64,000 nt of DNA from Paralithodes platypus. Taxonomy: Eukaryota; Arthropoda; Malacostraca; Decapoda; Lithodidae. The DNA lies in contig CM064523.1 of assembly GCA_032716605.1 (NCBI GenBank), positions 43,652,376 through 43,716,375 of the forward strand, in the 5' to 3' direction. Under the pieces are notes generated by a model. It was not told the origin of the DNA. It did not search any database and saw nothing but the letters and a program-made list of their open reading frames with translations. Positions 43,895 through 53,238 of this stretch are shown here, one piece after another (the first letter of the stretch is position 1; every line of letters begins with the position of its first letter). A program made the translations under genes and the position numbers.

Positions 43895-44242
43895 TAAATG
43901 CCAACACTAATGAGACAAACTTCTTAAAATATCAAAACTAATTGGACTAAGAATGACGTAAAAATGGGTTCATATAAAAAAAATCCCATTAACACATGAC
44001 TTTTTACCATTTAAATATATATAGTTGTTAAGCATAATATATAAATTGGGTGTCTATCTATCTATCAGGCCCATTCCCTATGTTATCTATTTTTTCTTCT
44101 TCTGGGGGTGGCCGATTCGAGAACAACATAACACAACTGAAAAACAATGAACACACAAAAGCAATACACAAATTCACACACATCTAGGTCACCCAGGAGG
44201 ATGTACGTGTCAGAAATATATCTAGTTCCACCAAACCTAGTT
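43895..44242. other. Unassigned
   Basis: No gene seen. Short AT-rich runs. Confidence 0.4.
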
Positions 44243-44457
44243 ATTGACCACTTGTGAGTTTCAGGAAGCTGGAGCCGTAAACATCGATCATAAACGGCAA
44301 TGAAATACTAAAGTAGGTTTCTGATGGATGGGAAGAATGTGGAGTATGATTTGTTGTGTTTATATATTAAGTACAACCGCATTATAGCTGGGAATTCTGC
44401 TAACATTCGATGTTCACAACTCCAACTGCTTATAGTATAAACTCGCAGGTGGTCAAT
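44243..44457. mobile_element. Foldback MITE, copy 2
   Basis: 215 bp. The ends attgaccacttgtgagttt and (inverse) attgaccacctgcgagttt match at 17 of 19 positions. The inner arms gtaaacatcgat and atcgatgtt-like resemble copy 1. No clear target duplication, no coding capacity, superfamily unknown. Confidence 0.7.
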
Positions 44458-44532
44458 TGCGCAAAACTTAAGAATACACTTCTGTATAAAGGGAGAAGCA
44501 TCGATATAATACATTGATAAAATAATATATAA

Positions 44533-45257
44533 TTAACCCAATTAACATACGATGACGCATTTCTTTTCTGTGTTCTAGCTATTATTAGACGATATTATTC
44601 AGATTAGGAAAGGTATATGGAGGTCAGAAGATTCATTGATATACTGTAGTCTTTACTGTTTTATAAAGGTATATGGAGGTCAGAAGATTCATTGATATAC
44701 TGTAGTCTTTACTGTTTTATAAAGGTATATGGAGGTCAGAAGATTCATTGATATACTGTAGTCTTTACTGTTTTATAAAGGTATATGGAGGTCAGAAGAT
44801 TCATTGATATACTGTAGTCTTTACTGTTTTATAAAGGTATATGGAGGTCAGAAGATTCATTGATATACTGTAGTCTTTACTGTTTTATAAAGGTATATGG
44901 AGGTCAGAAGATTCATTGATATACTGTAGTCTTTACTGTTTTATAAAGGTATATGGAGGTCAGAAGATTCATTGATATACTGTAGTCTTTACTGTTTTAT
45001 AAAGGTATATGGAGGTCAGAAGATTCATTGATATACTGTAGTCTTTACTGTTTTATAAAGGTATATGGAGGTCAGAAGATTCATTGATATACTGTAGTCT
45101 TTACTGTTTTATAAATGTATATGGAGGTCAGAAGATTCATTGATATACTGTAGTCTTTACTTTTTTATTCCCCGCAGATGCCTTCCTCAGCTGAATACAA
45201 TCATCTAAGGCTAACCAGAATATGCTATAAAAATATGGTATAATTTTCAAAGGGTTA
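44533..45257. mobile_element. TTAA MITE expanded by an internal 56-bp array
   Basis: The left end ttaacccaattaacatacga + tgacgc and right end tttcaaagggttaa are both at TTAA. The interior attaggaaaggtatatggag is similar to the 36149 MITE. The 56-bp array at 44609-45169 accounts for most of the length. Confidence 0.72.
44609..45169 (+). repeat. 56-bp tandem repeat inside a TTAA MITE
   Basis: Ten copies of a 56-bp unit beginning aaaggtatatggaggtcaga, identical except for the last one or two. Confidence 0.97.
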
Positions 45258-45440
45258 AACATCTTTTACAAAATGAGGTGCTTTAATGAATTATGAATAC
45301 ATTTGCGAAGACAAAGAAGGTAATTATGTTTTTCATTTATTATATAGAACACATATTTACCAGAGATAACCACAACAATTACATATACTGTAGTGTGTAT
45401 ACCATACACAGGTTGTTGTTGTTGTTGTTGTTGTTGTTCC

Positions 45441-46342
45441 CTAAGCTGCCTGGCCGAACAGCCCCGAGTCCCCGAGGAAGGCCATGGCCACGATCGGGCT
45501 TTCCCACAGAGCTCTCATTGAGTGTAGATTGTGTTGTTGGCGTAAGTGGTTGTGTGAAATGCAGTCTTCTATGATGTGTTTAATGGTATGGGGTGCTGTG
45601 TTACATCCCGGGCAGGAGTCGACAACGGAGTCATCCAGTCTCTTCTGATAGCTCAGGAGAGCTGGATGGTGTCCGCATCTCAGCCTGGCCAGGTGGACTC
45701 TGTCCTCGCGAGGAAGGGAGGATTCGGAAGGATGGATTTCAGGAGGTCGTGCATGCAGCTGCGTGTTGTCTGTGAGTGAGTGGATGGATCGGTGAGAGAT
45801 ATGAGTATGGATGTGCTTCTGGAAGTTGGTTCGGGGTGGGCAGGAAGGGAGAGAGGACAATAATTGTGTGTGATACCGTGTGCTGGGTGTTGTTTTGATA
45901 TTTCTTGGTGTCTGTGGGTGTGTTGCCATGTAGTTTAGTGGGTGGTCTTGGTTCGTGGAGGCTGCTGCCAGGAATTGAGTGCCTCTCATGTCCAGATGGT
46001 CTTTGACTTTGAGGATTTTGGTTTCTTGATGTAGGTGATCTGTGGGTGCAGTAGCTGTGCAGCCTGTAATGATCTTCAGGGCTTTGTTTTGAATAGTCTG
46101 TAAAGTCTTATGATGTGTTTCAGCTAGGTTAGAAGCCCAGGCTGGGCTTGCGTATTCCATCACTGATCTTATGTATTGTTTATATACTGTGGTGGTAGTT
46201 TCTTTGTTGTGTCCAAATTTTGTGTGAGCATGTGACCTGAGGGCGTTAAGTCTGGGTGTCAGTTTCTTTTTAATGTTTGTGGTGTGCTGTTTGAATGTCA
46301 TATGAGTATCATATGTTACTCCTAGGATTTTGGGTGTGTGTG
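45441..46342 (-). pseudogene. LINE-D reverse transcriptase, C-terminal half
   Basis: The frame continues from the Academ insertion point: HTPKILGVTYDTHMTF (RT thumb motif), TTVYKQYIRSVMEYASPAW, KTLQTIQNKALKIITGC, and a C-terminal Cys/His segment (HLARLRCGHHPALLSY, CPGCNTAPHTIKHIIEDC). It ends LGDSGLFGQAA within the conserved 3' end. The last segment looks like the zinc-knuckle-like C-terminus of several Jockey/I-group LINEs. Apart from the transposon insertion this half is open. Confidence 0.85.
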
Positions 46343-46345
46343 TAT

Positions 46346-46401
46346 TAGTCCATGAGCCAAGACCCGAATTTTGGGATATCGGTACCACCCGGGGTGACTA
46401 A
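46346..46401 (+). repeat. Left terminal inverted repeat of the Academ-like element
   Basis: 56 bp. Compared with the right end it carries about 10 extra bases between tagtccatgagcca and gatatcggtaccacc. Confidence 0.92.
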
Positions 46402-46673
46402 TTCTCTTAGGTGTTTTTAGCTTGCTACATGTCTCTAGTTTATGTTTTGATATGATAGCCCTTGCACATTGGTAGCTTAATGGTCGTTATCACTTCTTGA
46501 ATAGACATACCCTACCGAAAATTCCGAAATTTTTTAAAATGTCAAATTTGGGGACAGGAATGCCTAAATGTCAACAAAATGCATATAGTAATTGTCACAT
46601 TTAATACAAGTCCTGTAAATACACACTAAGCATGCCATGGGCTTGTACATACTATTATGGCAAATTACTACTC

Positions 46674-49010
46674 CTAAATATCATCTACGTCAGACTCGGA
46701 ATCTGACTGTTGTGCCACCGGCTCTTCTTCAATAGCCTTGTTCTGACATGTCTGTAACCTGCACATGTCCGTGCATTTTAGACCATTGCTGAGGCAAGTA
46801 CACTTAGGGAGTTCGCATGACCGCACACACTTGCAAGACAGTAGCTGCATAACAGCATCTGGTGCTGGTGAGCCTCGCATCCAGTTGACGGCAAGCTTAC
46901 CGTCCTCATCTGTCATCCAACCGCAGTCTGTTGGGTTCGCAACAAATGGCTGGCTCTGAAGACTTCTCCTCCAGATCGCAGCCTGGTAGTTTGCACGCAG
47001 TGCATGCATGAAGAGGCAGTCCTCACAAGGAGGGAGTTGACTTGACTCTACCTCTCCACGTCTTGCACAGAACAGCTCATACCGAAGCTTGTTTACCTTA
47101 GTTGTGTGGGTAGATGGTAGGTACATGTGGCAGGTGATTTCCTGTAGCTTCTCAAAGAGTTCAGGAGACACTTCCCATGAGCGTCCAAGTTCGTGAAAAG
47201 CATGCTGGTATGTCTTGTCCATCTTCACCTGCTTGAGTGTCGTCATCTTCCCTCGGCCAGCGAATGCACTGACGGTATCACAGCCTGTAAAGGCATGCAT
47301 ACCAATCAATGAATCACACACGCTGCCTCCCAGTGTGCGGCTCAGTGTGGTGATATCCAGGAATCTTGTCCGGTTCTTCGTCCCGCACTTCTGGAACAGA
47401 TGGGATGGGATCTTGTGGCACATGCCAAGACACAACACCATGACGTCTGTATCTTCTGCAGTGATGATGACAGACTTGTTCCCAGATTCTGCTGCATGAA
47501 GTGCATGGAGAAGAAGGCTTGTGTCTGCTTCTTCTTGAGTTGACTTAAGCTCAGGAGCCTCTTCCCACTGCTCTTTGGTGATCTTGAAGCAGCGCTGCTC
47601 ACATGTGACATACAGCTCCTTGTCCTTGAGCTTCTCCCTGTGCTGTGGTGCCTTCCATTCTTCTACCAAGAACTTGATAAGACTTGCCTTGTTGGAGGAA
47701 CTACCGAGTAACTTTCTCCACTGCTGGATGTTGTGCCCAGGTTGAATGTTCTTGAAATGAATTCCTGTGCCTGCACTTCTTTTGGCTCGTTCTGCATCCT
47801 TGATGGATGTCTCCTTGTAGATATCAAACACAACATCAATGCGCCTGCTCTTAGCACCTTCATGAACAGCGTGACTCAGTGCTGTACCTGCAAGCTGTGA
47901 AAAAGTTTTGTCGTTTCCCTTCAGTTTGTGGACCAGGCTCATCCCATCAATTATGGTAGCAGAGGGCTCGGGTATCACTTCTGCAGGAGAAACATTCCTC
48001 TCTAACTCCTTTGCGAGGGCAGCCTTGTTGGTCTTGCGGAGAGACCCATCACCGCTGGCAAGTGCCCAAGGCAAAGGCCCCAGGGGATGAGCCAAGACAT
48101 CACTCATTTTGAGCTTTCTGTTCTCGGCAACAAGGATCATCTGGCCAAATAGGTTCCTGTCAGCCTTTAAGATAACCTCCTTGGCATGGTCTTGTGAGCG
48201 TGGCTTCATTCTGATGTTAGTGAACGTTCTCAGTTTCGTCTTCGTCATCGTGTCATGAAACTGTATAGTTGGCGTATCGATCTCCAGGCGCTCTTCCTTG
48301 AAGGCTTGATATGCATCCTCTCCTATTCTGTAGGCCCCTAGAAGGTCTTTGACAACTTCTGGTGGTGCCATAGTCGCAGTTGACAAACTGACAAGATCTT
48401 CTTGCTCTGCGTTGAAGGGGTTCAACCAGCTGGTCTCCATCAGTTGAACTAAAGATTGGACATCGGCCTCATCTCTTCTAATCCTGGGCATCTGTAGGTC
48501 TGGGTGGCTGAAGTCAGTATACTTTTGGCCTACTACCATAGTCCTGAGCTGCCTTAAGTACCTGCTGCGATACTCCGATGTCAGGTAGTACCTGGCGACA
48601 GCTCCGCCTTTCAGGCTGAAGCCTTTTGTGCCCCCTGGTGTCTGGGTGTCTTTGTTGATCGTCTCTTCGATTGTCTGGTCCACAGGGATCCGTCCAAAGG
48701 GATTCTTGCTACCGACCTGGACCGAAAAGCCACCTTGCATGAAGTGTTCATGGACCTCTGGGTGTTCAATGGGCAGTCGAGACATCAAGGCATAGTAGTA
48801 GGTTAGGAACCGGGCATAGTTCACTTTGTCATAGGCAAAACACCACGGTATCATCTGTCGGATTGCTCCTAGGTGGAGCATCCAGTTGCCTTCTCTGGAG
48901 GCTCGAATTAAGTCCAGCATGATCTCAACCATGTCCAGGTATGACATCCAGAATGCTGAGAGGTTGTGTTCATCTCTGAGGGTCTCAAGATAAACTTGGA
49001 AAAGCTTCAT
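46674..49010 (-). CDS. Academ-like transposase, C-terminal part: PIN/XPG-like nuclease and eight-cysteine motif
   Basis: 778 codons, in the same frame as the upstream ORF (49020-51380) and separated from it by TGA plus three codons; probably one protein. Residues 45-95 (LGAIRQMIPWCFAYD, NYARFLTYY, EHFMQGGF) look like the end of an RNase-H-type core. Residues 350-590 resemble the FEN/XPG-PIN nuclease fold: TIIDGMSLV (D355), VVFDIY (D396), EEADTSLL (E494, D496), ITAEDTDVMVL (D520, D522) and FTGCDTVSAFAGRGK (D578). Residues 726-755 hold eight Cys (C726, 728, 732, 737, 739, 746, 750, 755), a zinc-binding pattern. The C-terminus is acidic (SDSESDVDDI). There is no intron. The start ATG may be only internal. 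A host gene is possible but TIRs and target duplication argue against it. Confidence 0.85.
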   Translation of the reverse strand: MKLFQVYLETLRDEHNLSAFWMSYLDMVEIMLDLIRASREGNWMLHLGAIRQMIPWCFAYDKVNYARFLTYYYALMSRLPIEHPEVHEHFMQGGFSVQVGSKNPFGRIPVDQTIEETINKDTQTPGGTKGFSLKGGAVARYYLTSEYRSRYLRQLRTMVVGQKYTDFSHPDLQMPRIRRDEADVQSLVQLMETSWLNPFNAEQEDLVSLSTATMAPPEVVKDLLGAYRIGEDAYQAFKEERLEIDTPTIQFHDTMTKTKLRTFTNIRMKPRSQDHAKEVILKADRNLFGQMILVAENRKLKMSDVLAHPLGPLPWALASGDGSLRKTNKAALAKELERNVSPAEVIPEPSATIIDGMSLVHKLKGNDKTFSQLAGTALSHAVHEGAKSRRIDVVFDIYKETSIKDAERAKRSAGTGIHFKNIQPGHNIQQWRKLLGSSSNKASLIKFLVEEWKAPQHREKLKDKELYVTCEQRCFKITKEQWEEAPELKSTQEEADTSLLLHALHAAESGNKSVIITAEDTDVMVLCLGMCHKIPSHLFQKCGTKNRTRFLDITTLSRTLGGSVCDSLIGMHAFTGCDTVSAFAGRGKMTTLKQVKMDKTYQHAFHELGRSWEVSPELFEKLQEITCHMYLPSTHTTKVNKLRYELFCARRGEVESSQLPPCEDCLFMHALRANYQAAIWRRSLQSQPFVANPTDCGWMTDEDGKLAVNWMRGSPAPDAVMQLLSCKCVRSCELPKCTCLSNGLKCTDMCRLQTCQNKAIEEEPVAQQSDSESDVDDI

Positions 49011-49019
49011 GATATGTGG

Positions 49020-51380
49020 TCATGATTCACTCTCCATCAGCTCTTGAAAGAGTCCCTGAGACACATTGCTGTGAAAGCTGTTGATGTCCTTCAGTGTTTC
49101 ATCTAGATGGTGTATGTCCCTTGAATGGTTTTCTTCTAGCCATGAAAGGAAGCCTTTCCATGCAAGCCTCATCAGTGCTTCATACACGAGCTTGTGTAGT
49201 CTCACTGCTCTGTTGTACCTCTTGCCGTTCATCACTCCTGACACTGATCCTTCTGCGATGATACCTGATTCCACACACAGATCTCTAAGACCTGCATCTT
49301 GAAACCTCTTTCCTATGGTGGAGATGAGATTACAGATTGTGTGGAAGACGCCCATCCTGATGATAATGTTCTTGAACTTCTCTTGTTTCCAGATAACTTC
49401 GGCAGCTTTGGCATAGAGTGCTTGATCAAACACGCACACAATCTTGTTAAGCTGTAAGGACTGCATGATAGCATGCGTTTGTTCCAAGATTTCATTAACG
49501 GTGGACATTTCTGTTGCGGGAGCATTGATAGTGGGCAGGTAGCTTACAGTGTCCTGAACCACTGCAATGTCTCTGCGCATTTTGATGTTGAACCCAGTCC
49601 AACTGCTGATGGACTGGTCCTCATGGTCTGACATTCGAGTAAGAAGCCAGATATGGTTCTTTGTCTTTGAATCCTGGACTTCCTTGGTAGTGTCGACATA
49701 CGCAGTCTCAATCCTAGGTGGCCCTGCCCGCCGCCAAACATTGTATATTGGCAGCATTGATGATGTCTGAGTGATGCTTCTTATCTTGGACTTGGTAATC
49801 TCTGGCAGGACTTTCTCTGGCACAGAGCCTGCAACCTTGGACTGGACAGCAATGCCATTGACTCTATGAGAAGTACCTGCTCCACTTAGGGTCTCTTCAA
49901 GTCGGTCAATGTTATCCCAGGCCAGGGTTGTGAACACACCAGGGTAGATGTTTGCTGGCAGTGGAATGTCATCCTTTGAGCATTCCAGCTTCTGGATACA
50001 AAGGGCTGTATCGATCTCCTCAAACATTGAGTAAGACACACAGTGACCAAGACGATTCAGAGTTCGGATCAGTTCTGTGTTTCCTGTCAAAGACTTTACA
50101 GCATTGGTCAGCAGTACGTGCTTGGGTGGTTTTGTCTTGCCACTGGTAACAGCAAAGACCAAGTCACTGCCAAAGGAAGTGGCAAGACGTTGAGCTCTTT
50201 CAGAGGGAGTTTCACACTCACACTCTCCTGTCAGCAGGGTGTGCAGGAATTGAGTGACTGCTGCAGGAATGACATTCTGATCTGTATCGGGAGGCCATGG
50301 CTGACTCACATCTTGTTTATTGATATCATTCCTCAGCTGCATTCCTGCTTTGGTTAAGACATCTTCAGAGTTAGCTGCTCTTGCTTCTTGCAGGTCTTTT
50401 GCCATTTTGTGTGCTTGCCGGGCAAGGTCGTCCATTGAGAGGCTGCGTGGATAGATTAGAAGCTTTCCTTTCTCATCTGGGACAAAGTGTAGTGATTCTC
50501 CAAACTCGGTTTCAATCTTTCGGCGAACATGTTTCTTTGTCGCTGGTTTCAGTTGGATAATACCACGGGACATCATGGATCTCTCAAGCCTAGATGTGAG
50601 GTTTGTCATAGGCAGTACCTCTGGGTTGGGGAATAATTTGGTCCTTATATACAAGCAGAGTTCCTCGAGGGCTTCTGTCTCAACCTCTTCGTAGCGTGCT
50701 TCCTCGCTTTCTTCCTGATTTTCACCTGCACCCGACCTGGCGGCCGCTGGGAAATCATCTTTTGTGAAGAGTTTGTAGCACGACTTGTGGTAGTGACCCT
50801 CTGCAGCAACAAGGTCTCTGCTAACTAAACCAAGGATTCTCTGGTTGAGTTTCCTTATTGCTGCTCTGCGAATCTTCTCATCTGCTCGTAGCTCAACACA
50901 CTGTATGAGTGGCTCCCTTGTCTTTGTTGTTTTTATGTACTTGCTTGACTTCTCGCAGAAGATACATACTTTGGCATACACCCTGCTAGTACTAGGGGCA
51001 TCCCTTGATGCCCTCCTCCTGGGGTCGACGCTTGCTGATTCTATCTTGACACCCTTGGCAAGGATAGAATCCAGTGACTTCTTCATTGTAAAGAGACTAC
51101 GACATTTACGGTGATAATGTATGTGTGGTATTCCTCCTTCTTCAAGGCCCTTGGCTGCTTCCAGGACTGGATCATGCTGCCTGATTTCTGCAGCCCTGAG
51201 CAATGTGTTCCAGGAGTCCAAATCCTGTGGTGACACCAGAGCATCGCTGTCATCATCAGAGCAGTGGATGATACAGTCGATCCGTGCTCTCTTCCTCGCA
51301 GATGGTTCCATCCTGCCGTCAAACAGTCGACACACACCTGCAAAAAATATCACCATTAAACCATGAACAAACAAACACAT
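49020..51380 (-). CDS. Academ-like transposase, N-terminal part: zinc-finger motifs and putative RNase-H-fold core
   Basis: 786 codons. The likely start is M24 (MEPSARKRARID). Residues 1-14 may come from an intron, since a good 3' splice site (tttttgcag) lies just upstream of M24. Residues 36-95 and 139-204 carry Cys/His pairs (C36, C40, HYHRKC; CIFC, EGHYHKSC) that look zinc-binding. From 480 on, TLAWDNID (D489, D492), VCVFDQALYAKA (D652), GVFHTICN and RDLCVESGIIAEGS (E704/E710) could be RNase-H-fold acidic residues of a transposase. This is inference from motif spacing. The frame ends ELMESES with TGA at 49020-49022 in TCA-TGA-CCA, which would be CGA before a CpG transition. The frame then runs on into the 46674-49010 ORF, giving about 1,570 codons together. 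Confidence 0.85.
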   Translation of the reverse strand: MCLFVHGLMVIFFAGVCRLFDGRMEPSARKRARIDCIIHCSDDDSDALVSPQDLDSWNTLLRAAEIRQHDPVLEAAKGLEEGGIPHIHYHRKCRSLFTMKKSLDSILAKGVKIESASVDPRRRASRDAPSTSRVYAKVCIFCEKSSKYIKTTKTREPLIQCVELRADEKIRRAAIRKLNQRILGLVSRDLVAAEGHYHKSCYKLFTKDDFPAAARSGAGENQEESEEARYEEVETEALEELCLYIRTKLFPNPEVLPMTNLTSRLERSMMSRGIIQLKPATKKHVRRKIETEFGESLHFVPDEKGKLLIYPRSLSMDDLARQAHKMAKDLQEARAANSEDVLTKAGMQLRNDINKQDVSQPWPPDTDQNVIPAAVTQFLHTLLTGECECETPSERAQRLATSFGSDLVFAVTSGKTKPPKHVLLTNAVKSLTGNTELIRTLNRLGHCVSYSMFEEIDTALCIQKLECSKDDIPLPANIYPGVFTTLAWDNIDRLEETLSGAGTSHRVNGIAVQSKVAGSVPEKVLPEITKSKIRSITQTSSMLPIYNVWRRAGPPRIETAYVDTTKEVQDSKTKNHIWLLTRMSDHEDQSISSWTGFNIKMRRDIAVVQDTVSYLPTINAPATEMSTVNEILEQTHAIMQSLQLNKIVCVFDQALYAKAAEVIWKQEKFKNIIIRMGVFHTICNLISTIGKRFQDAGLRDLCVESGIIAEGSVSGVMNGKRYNRAVRLHKLVYEALMRLAWKGFLSWLEENHSRDIHHLDETLKDINSFHSNVSQGLFQELMESES

Positions 51381-51888
51381 TACATGGAAACCACTCTACA
51401 TATGTTTGCTCCTTCCAATAATAAATTATCCCCAAAATATAACAAAAAATCCCCAAATATGAAATAAACCCCTAAATATGGAGAAACTTGAAATACACAT
51501 CGGAATAATTCTTGTAGAGAATCAAATAAGCTACAAGAGCTGTTAGAATATATTTTTCAATGTTCCCCATATTTAAGGATTTATTCTAGATTTAGAGGAA
51601 AATACCCAAAATATAGAGTATATTCCGAAATATGAGGAAATTTGAAAAATACCTATGAACAACTCTGGTAGAGAATATAATTCTACATAGGTGTTCAAAG
51701 TTTCGCGATGATTGTGTGATGGATTTTAAAGAAAATGAGGAAAACGCCGAGCGTCACGCTAAAAATCTTTATTTTTGGGTAGCGCCCCTATTGCATCAAA
51801 AAAATTAGACTAAGCTACCAGTGCGAGAAGGCTATCATATCTTAATGTACTTACAGTCACTCTATAAACATTTTAGTACCATTCGTGT
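51381..51888 (-). other. Subterminal non-coding region of the Academ-like element
   Basis: AT-rich, with direct repeats about 160 bp apart (around 51473 and 51632: gaaa-ttgaaa...tagagaat) and several aaatat motifs. It may hold the promoter, but no clear TATA/initiator can be chosen by eye. Confidence 0.5.
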
Positions 51889-51934
51889 TTAGTCACCCCA
51901 GGTGGTACCGATATCTGGCCTGGCTCATGGACTA
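51889..51934 (-). repeat. Right terminal inverted repeat of the Academ-like element
   Basis: 46 bp, reverse complement of the left end with one mismatch in the inner 27 bp and an about 10-bp shorter middle. Confidence 0.92.
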
Positions 51935-51937
51935 TAT

Positions 51938-52317
51938 GTGTTAGGGGTGTGTTGTTTATGGTGAGTTGAGGGATGTATTCGTGTTCTCCTGTCCAACTTA
52001 TGAGCAGGGTTGCGGTGGATTTGGCTGGGGCTAGATTAAGTCTGTTTGTAGTGCACCAGCCATGTAGTGTGTTGAGATAGGGTTGAAGGAGATCTGTTGC
52101 TCTTTTTGGGTCATGGTGTGTGCATGTGAGTGTTATGTCATCTGCATAGGAGGCTAAGTTTATTTGGGGTGTATTGGGTGTAGTTATATCGTGCATGTAC
52201 AGATTGAAGAGTGCGGGCGATAGGACGGATCCTTGTGGGACTCCGTTTGGAAAGTTTCTGATTTTAGATGACTGACCGGCAAAAGATACGTGTGCACATC
52301 TGCCTGCTAGGAAGTTC
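51938..52317 (-). pseudogene. LINE-D reverse transcriptase, catalytic palm
   Basis: The frame from 52317 reads LNFLAGRCAHVSF, then NGVPQGSVLSPALFNLY and SYADDITLTC (catalytic Y-A-D-D), then NRLNLAPAKSTATLL and LTINNTPLTH, where the transposon interrupts. The order fits a Jockey/I-type LINE. The coding sense is truncated at its 5' side. The bases after THI down to about 51873 are transposon. Confidence 0.85.
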
Positions 52318-52605
52318 AGAGGAGGGCATGCAGGATCATCCTGGGTGGCACATATTCAGGGTACGAGGAAGCTCTCACCACCCTTAGCATACTTGCACTC
52401 TCAACCCACCACTACAACACACTCAAACAGTTTGCATCTAAGCTGCTTGTTCACCCACGACACAGAAACTTACTTCCACCAGACGCCCCTAGACCTACAC
52501 GTGCAGCTCGGCATTTCAACACACTCCAACCAATAAGAGCAAGAACTGACAGATATAAAAATAGTCCTATCCCAACCATTGTTAATATTATTAATAATGT
52601 GTAAT
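52318..52605 (+). pseudogene. LINE-E C-terminal end (another LINE)
   Basis: Read in plus frame: RRACRIILGGTYSGYEEALT, FASKLLVHPRHRNLLPPDAP, ARHFNTLQPIRARTDRYKNS, PIPTIVNIINNV then stop near 52604. The LLPP...RTDRYKNSPIP ending is a familiar C-terminus of arthropod LINE polyproteins. It abuts LINE-D in opposite orientation and is a short 5'-truncated insertion. Confidence 0.8.
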
Positions 52606-53193
52606 AACGGCCTGTCACACCATATATACGCGCCCACCTTTAATAATATATGCATAAGTGTGCGTGCGTGTGTGTATTAGAATATAATTATGTATGTATT
52701 TGCTTGAGTTTGTTTATGTATATGTGTATATATGTATCTATGTATGTGCAGTATATGTGTATGTATGTGTGCGTATATGTGTATGTATGTATGCGGTATT
52801 TATGTATATATATATGTGTCTATAGTGTATACTGTTTGTGGTTCAAGCCCGGCTGAGAGTATCAGGTAGGATAAGAGAAGAGCATATATGCATGTAATGT
52901 GCATATATTTATGTATATGTATGTCTGTGTGTATGTGCTGTCAATGGTTCGAGCCCGGTTGAGAATATAAGGTATATAATATATATATGTACTGTACATG
53001 TATTTATATGGTCATATGCACATATGTATGTAAATATACGTACATATGAGCGAGAACATATTGCTCACTAGCGCAACTTCTGATTATAAATCTATGCATA
53101 AGCATTATCTATTATTAAGTGTTCGCGTATCTTCATCCATGTATTTCCACCCTTAACAATAGAACGCCCAGCTCTTCCATATTTCGCCTTCTG

Positions 53194-53238
<45 letters not shown>

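Larger units (their letters stand above)
46346..51934 (-). mobile_element. Academ-like DNA transposon, complete with TIRs and target duplication
   Basis: 5,589 bp flanked by TAT (46343-46345 and 51935-51937). Terminal inverted repeats: 46346-46401 and 51889-51934. The outer 14 bp (tagtccatgagcca) is identical; a variable 5-15 bp follows, then 27 bp from gatatcggtaccacc to ggggtgactaa with one mismatch. Deleting the element plus one TAT restores the LINE-D reading frame (PLTHTHTPKILG). Its only large coding content is one minus-strand reading frame broken by a single TGA. The 3-bp duplication, a very long intronless frame, a PIN/XPG-like nuclease region and a C-terminal eight-cysteine motif match what I know of the Academ superfamily. 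The superfamily call is from memory. Confidence 0.82.
45411..52317 (-). mobile_element. LINE-D (Jockey/I-group-like LINE), split by an Academ-like transposon
   Basis: Minus-strand LINE in two pieces, 52317-51935 and 46345-45411, joined by removing the 46346-51934 element. The 3' end has an (AAC)n tail (plus-strand gttgtt... at 45411-45438) preceded by ggctgttcggccaggcagc. The 5' side is truncated at about 52317, next to a LINE-E fragment. Confidence 0.85.

Noticed and set aside
46674..51380. Host gene or two-gene operon
   Set aside because: Terminal inverted repeats and a target duplication around the pair, and insertion in a LINE, make a transposon gene more likely; the two frames are in phase.
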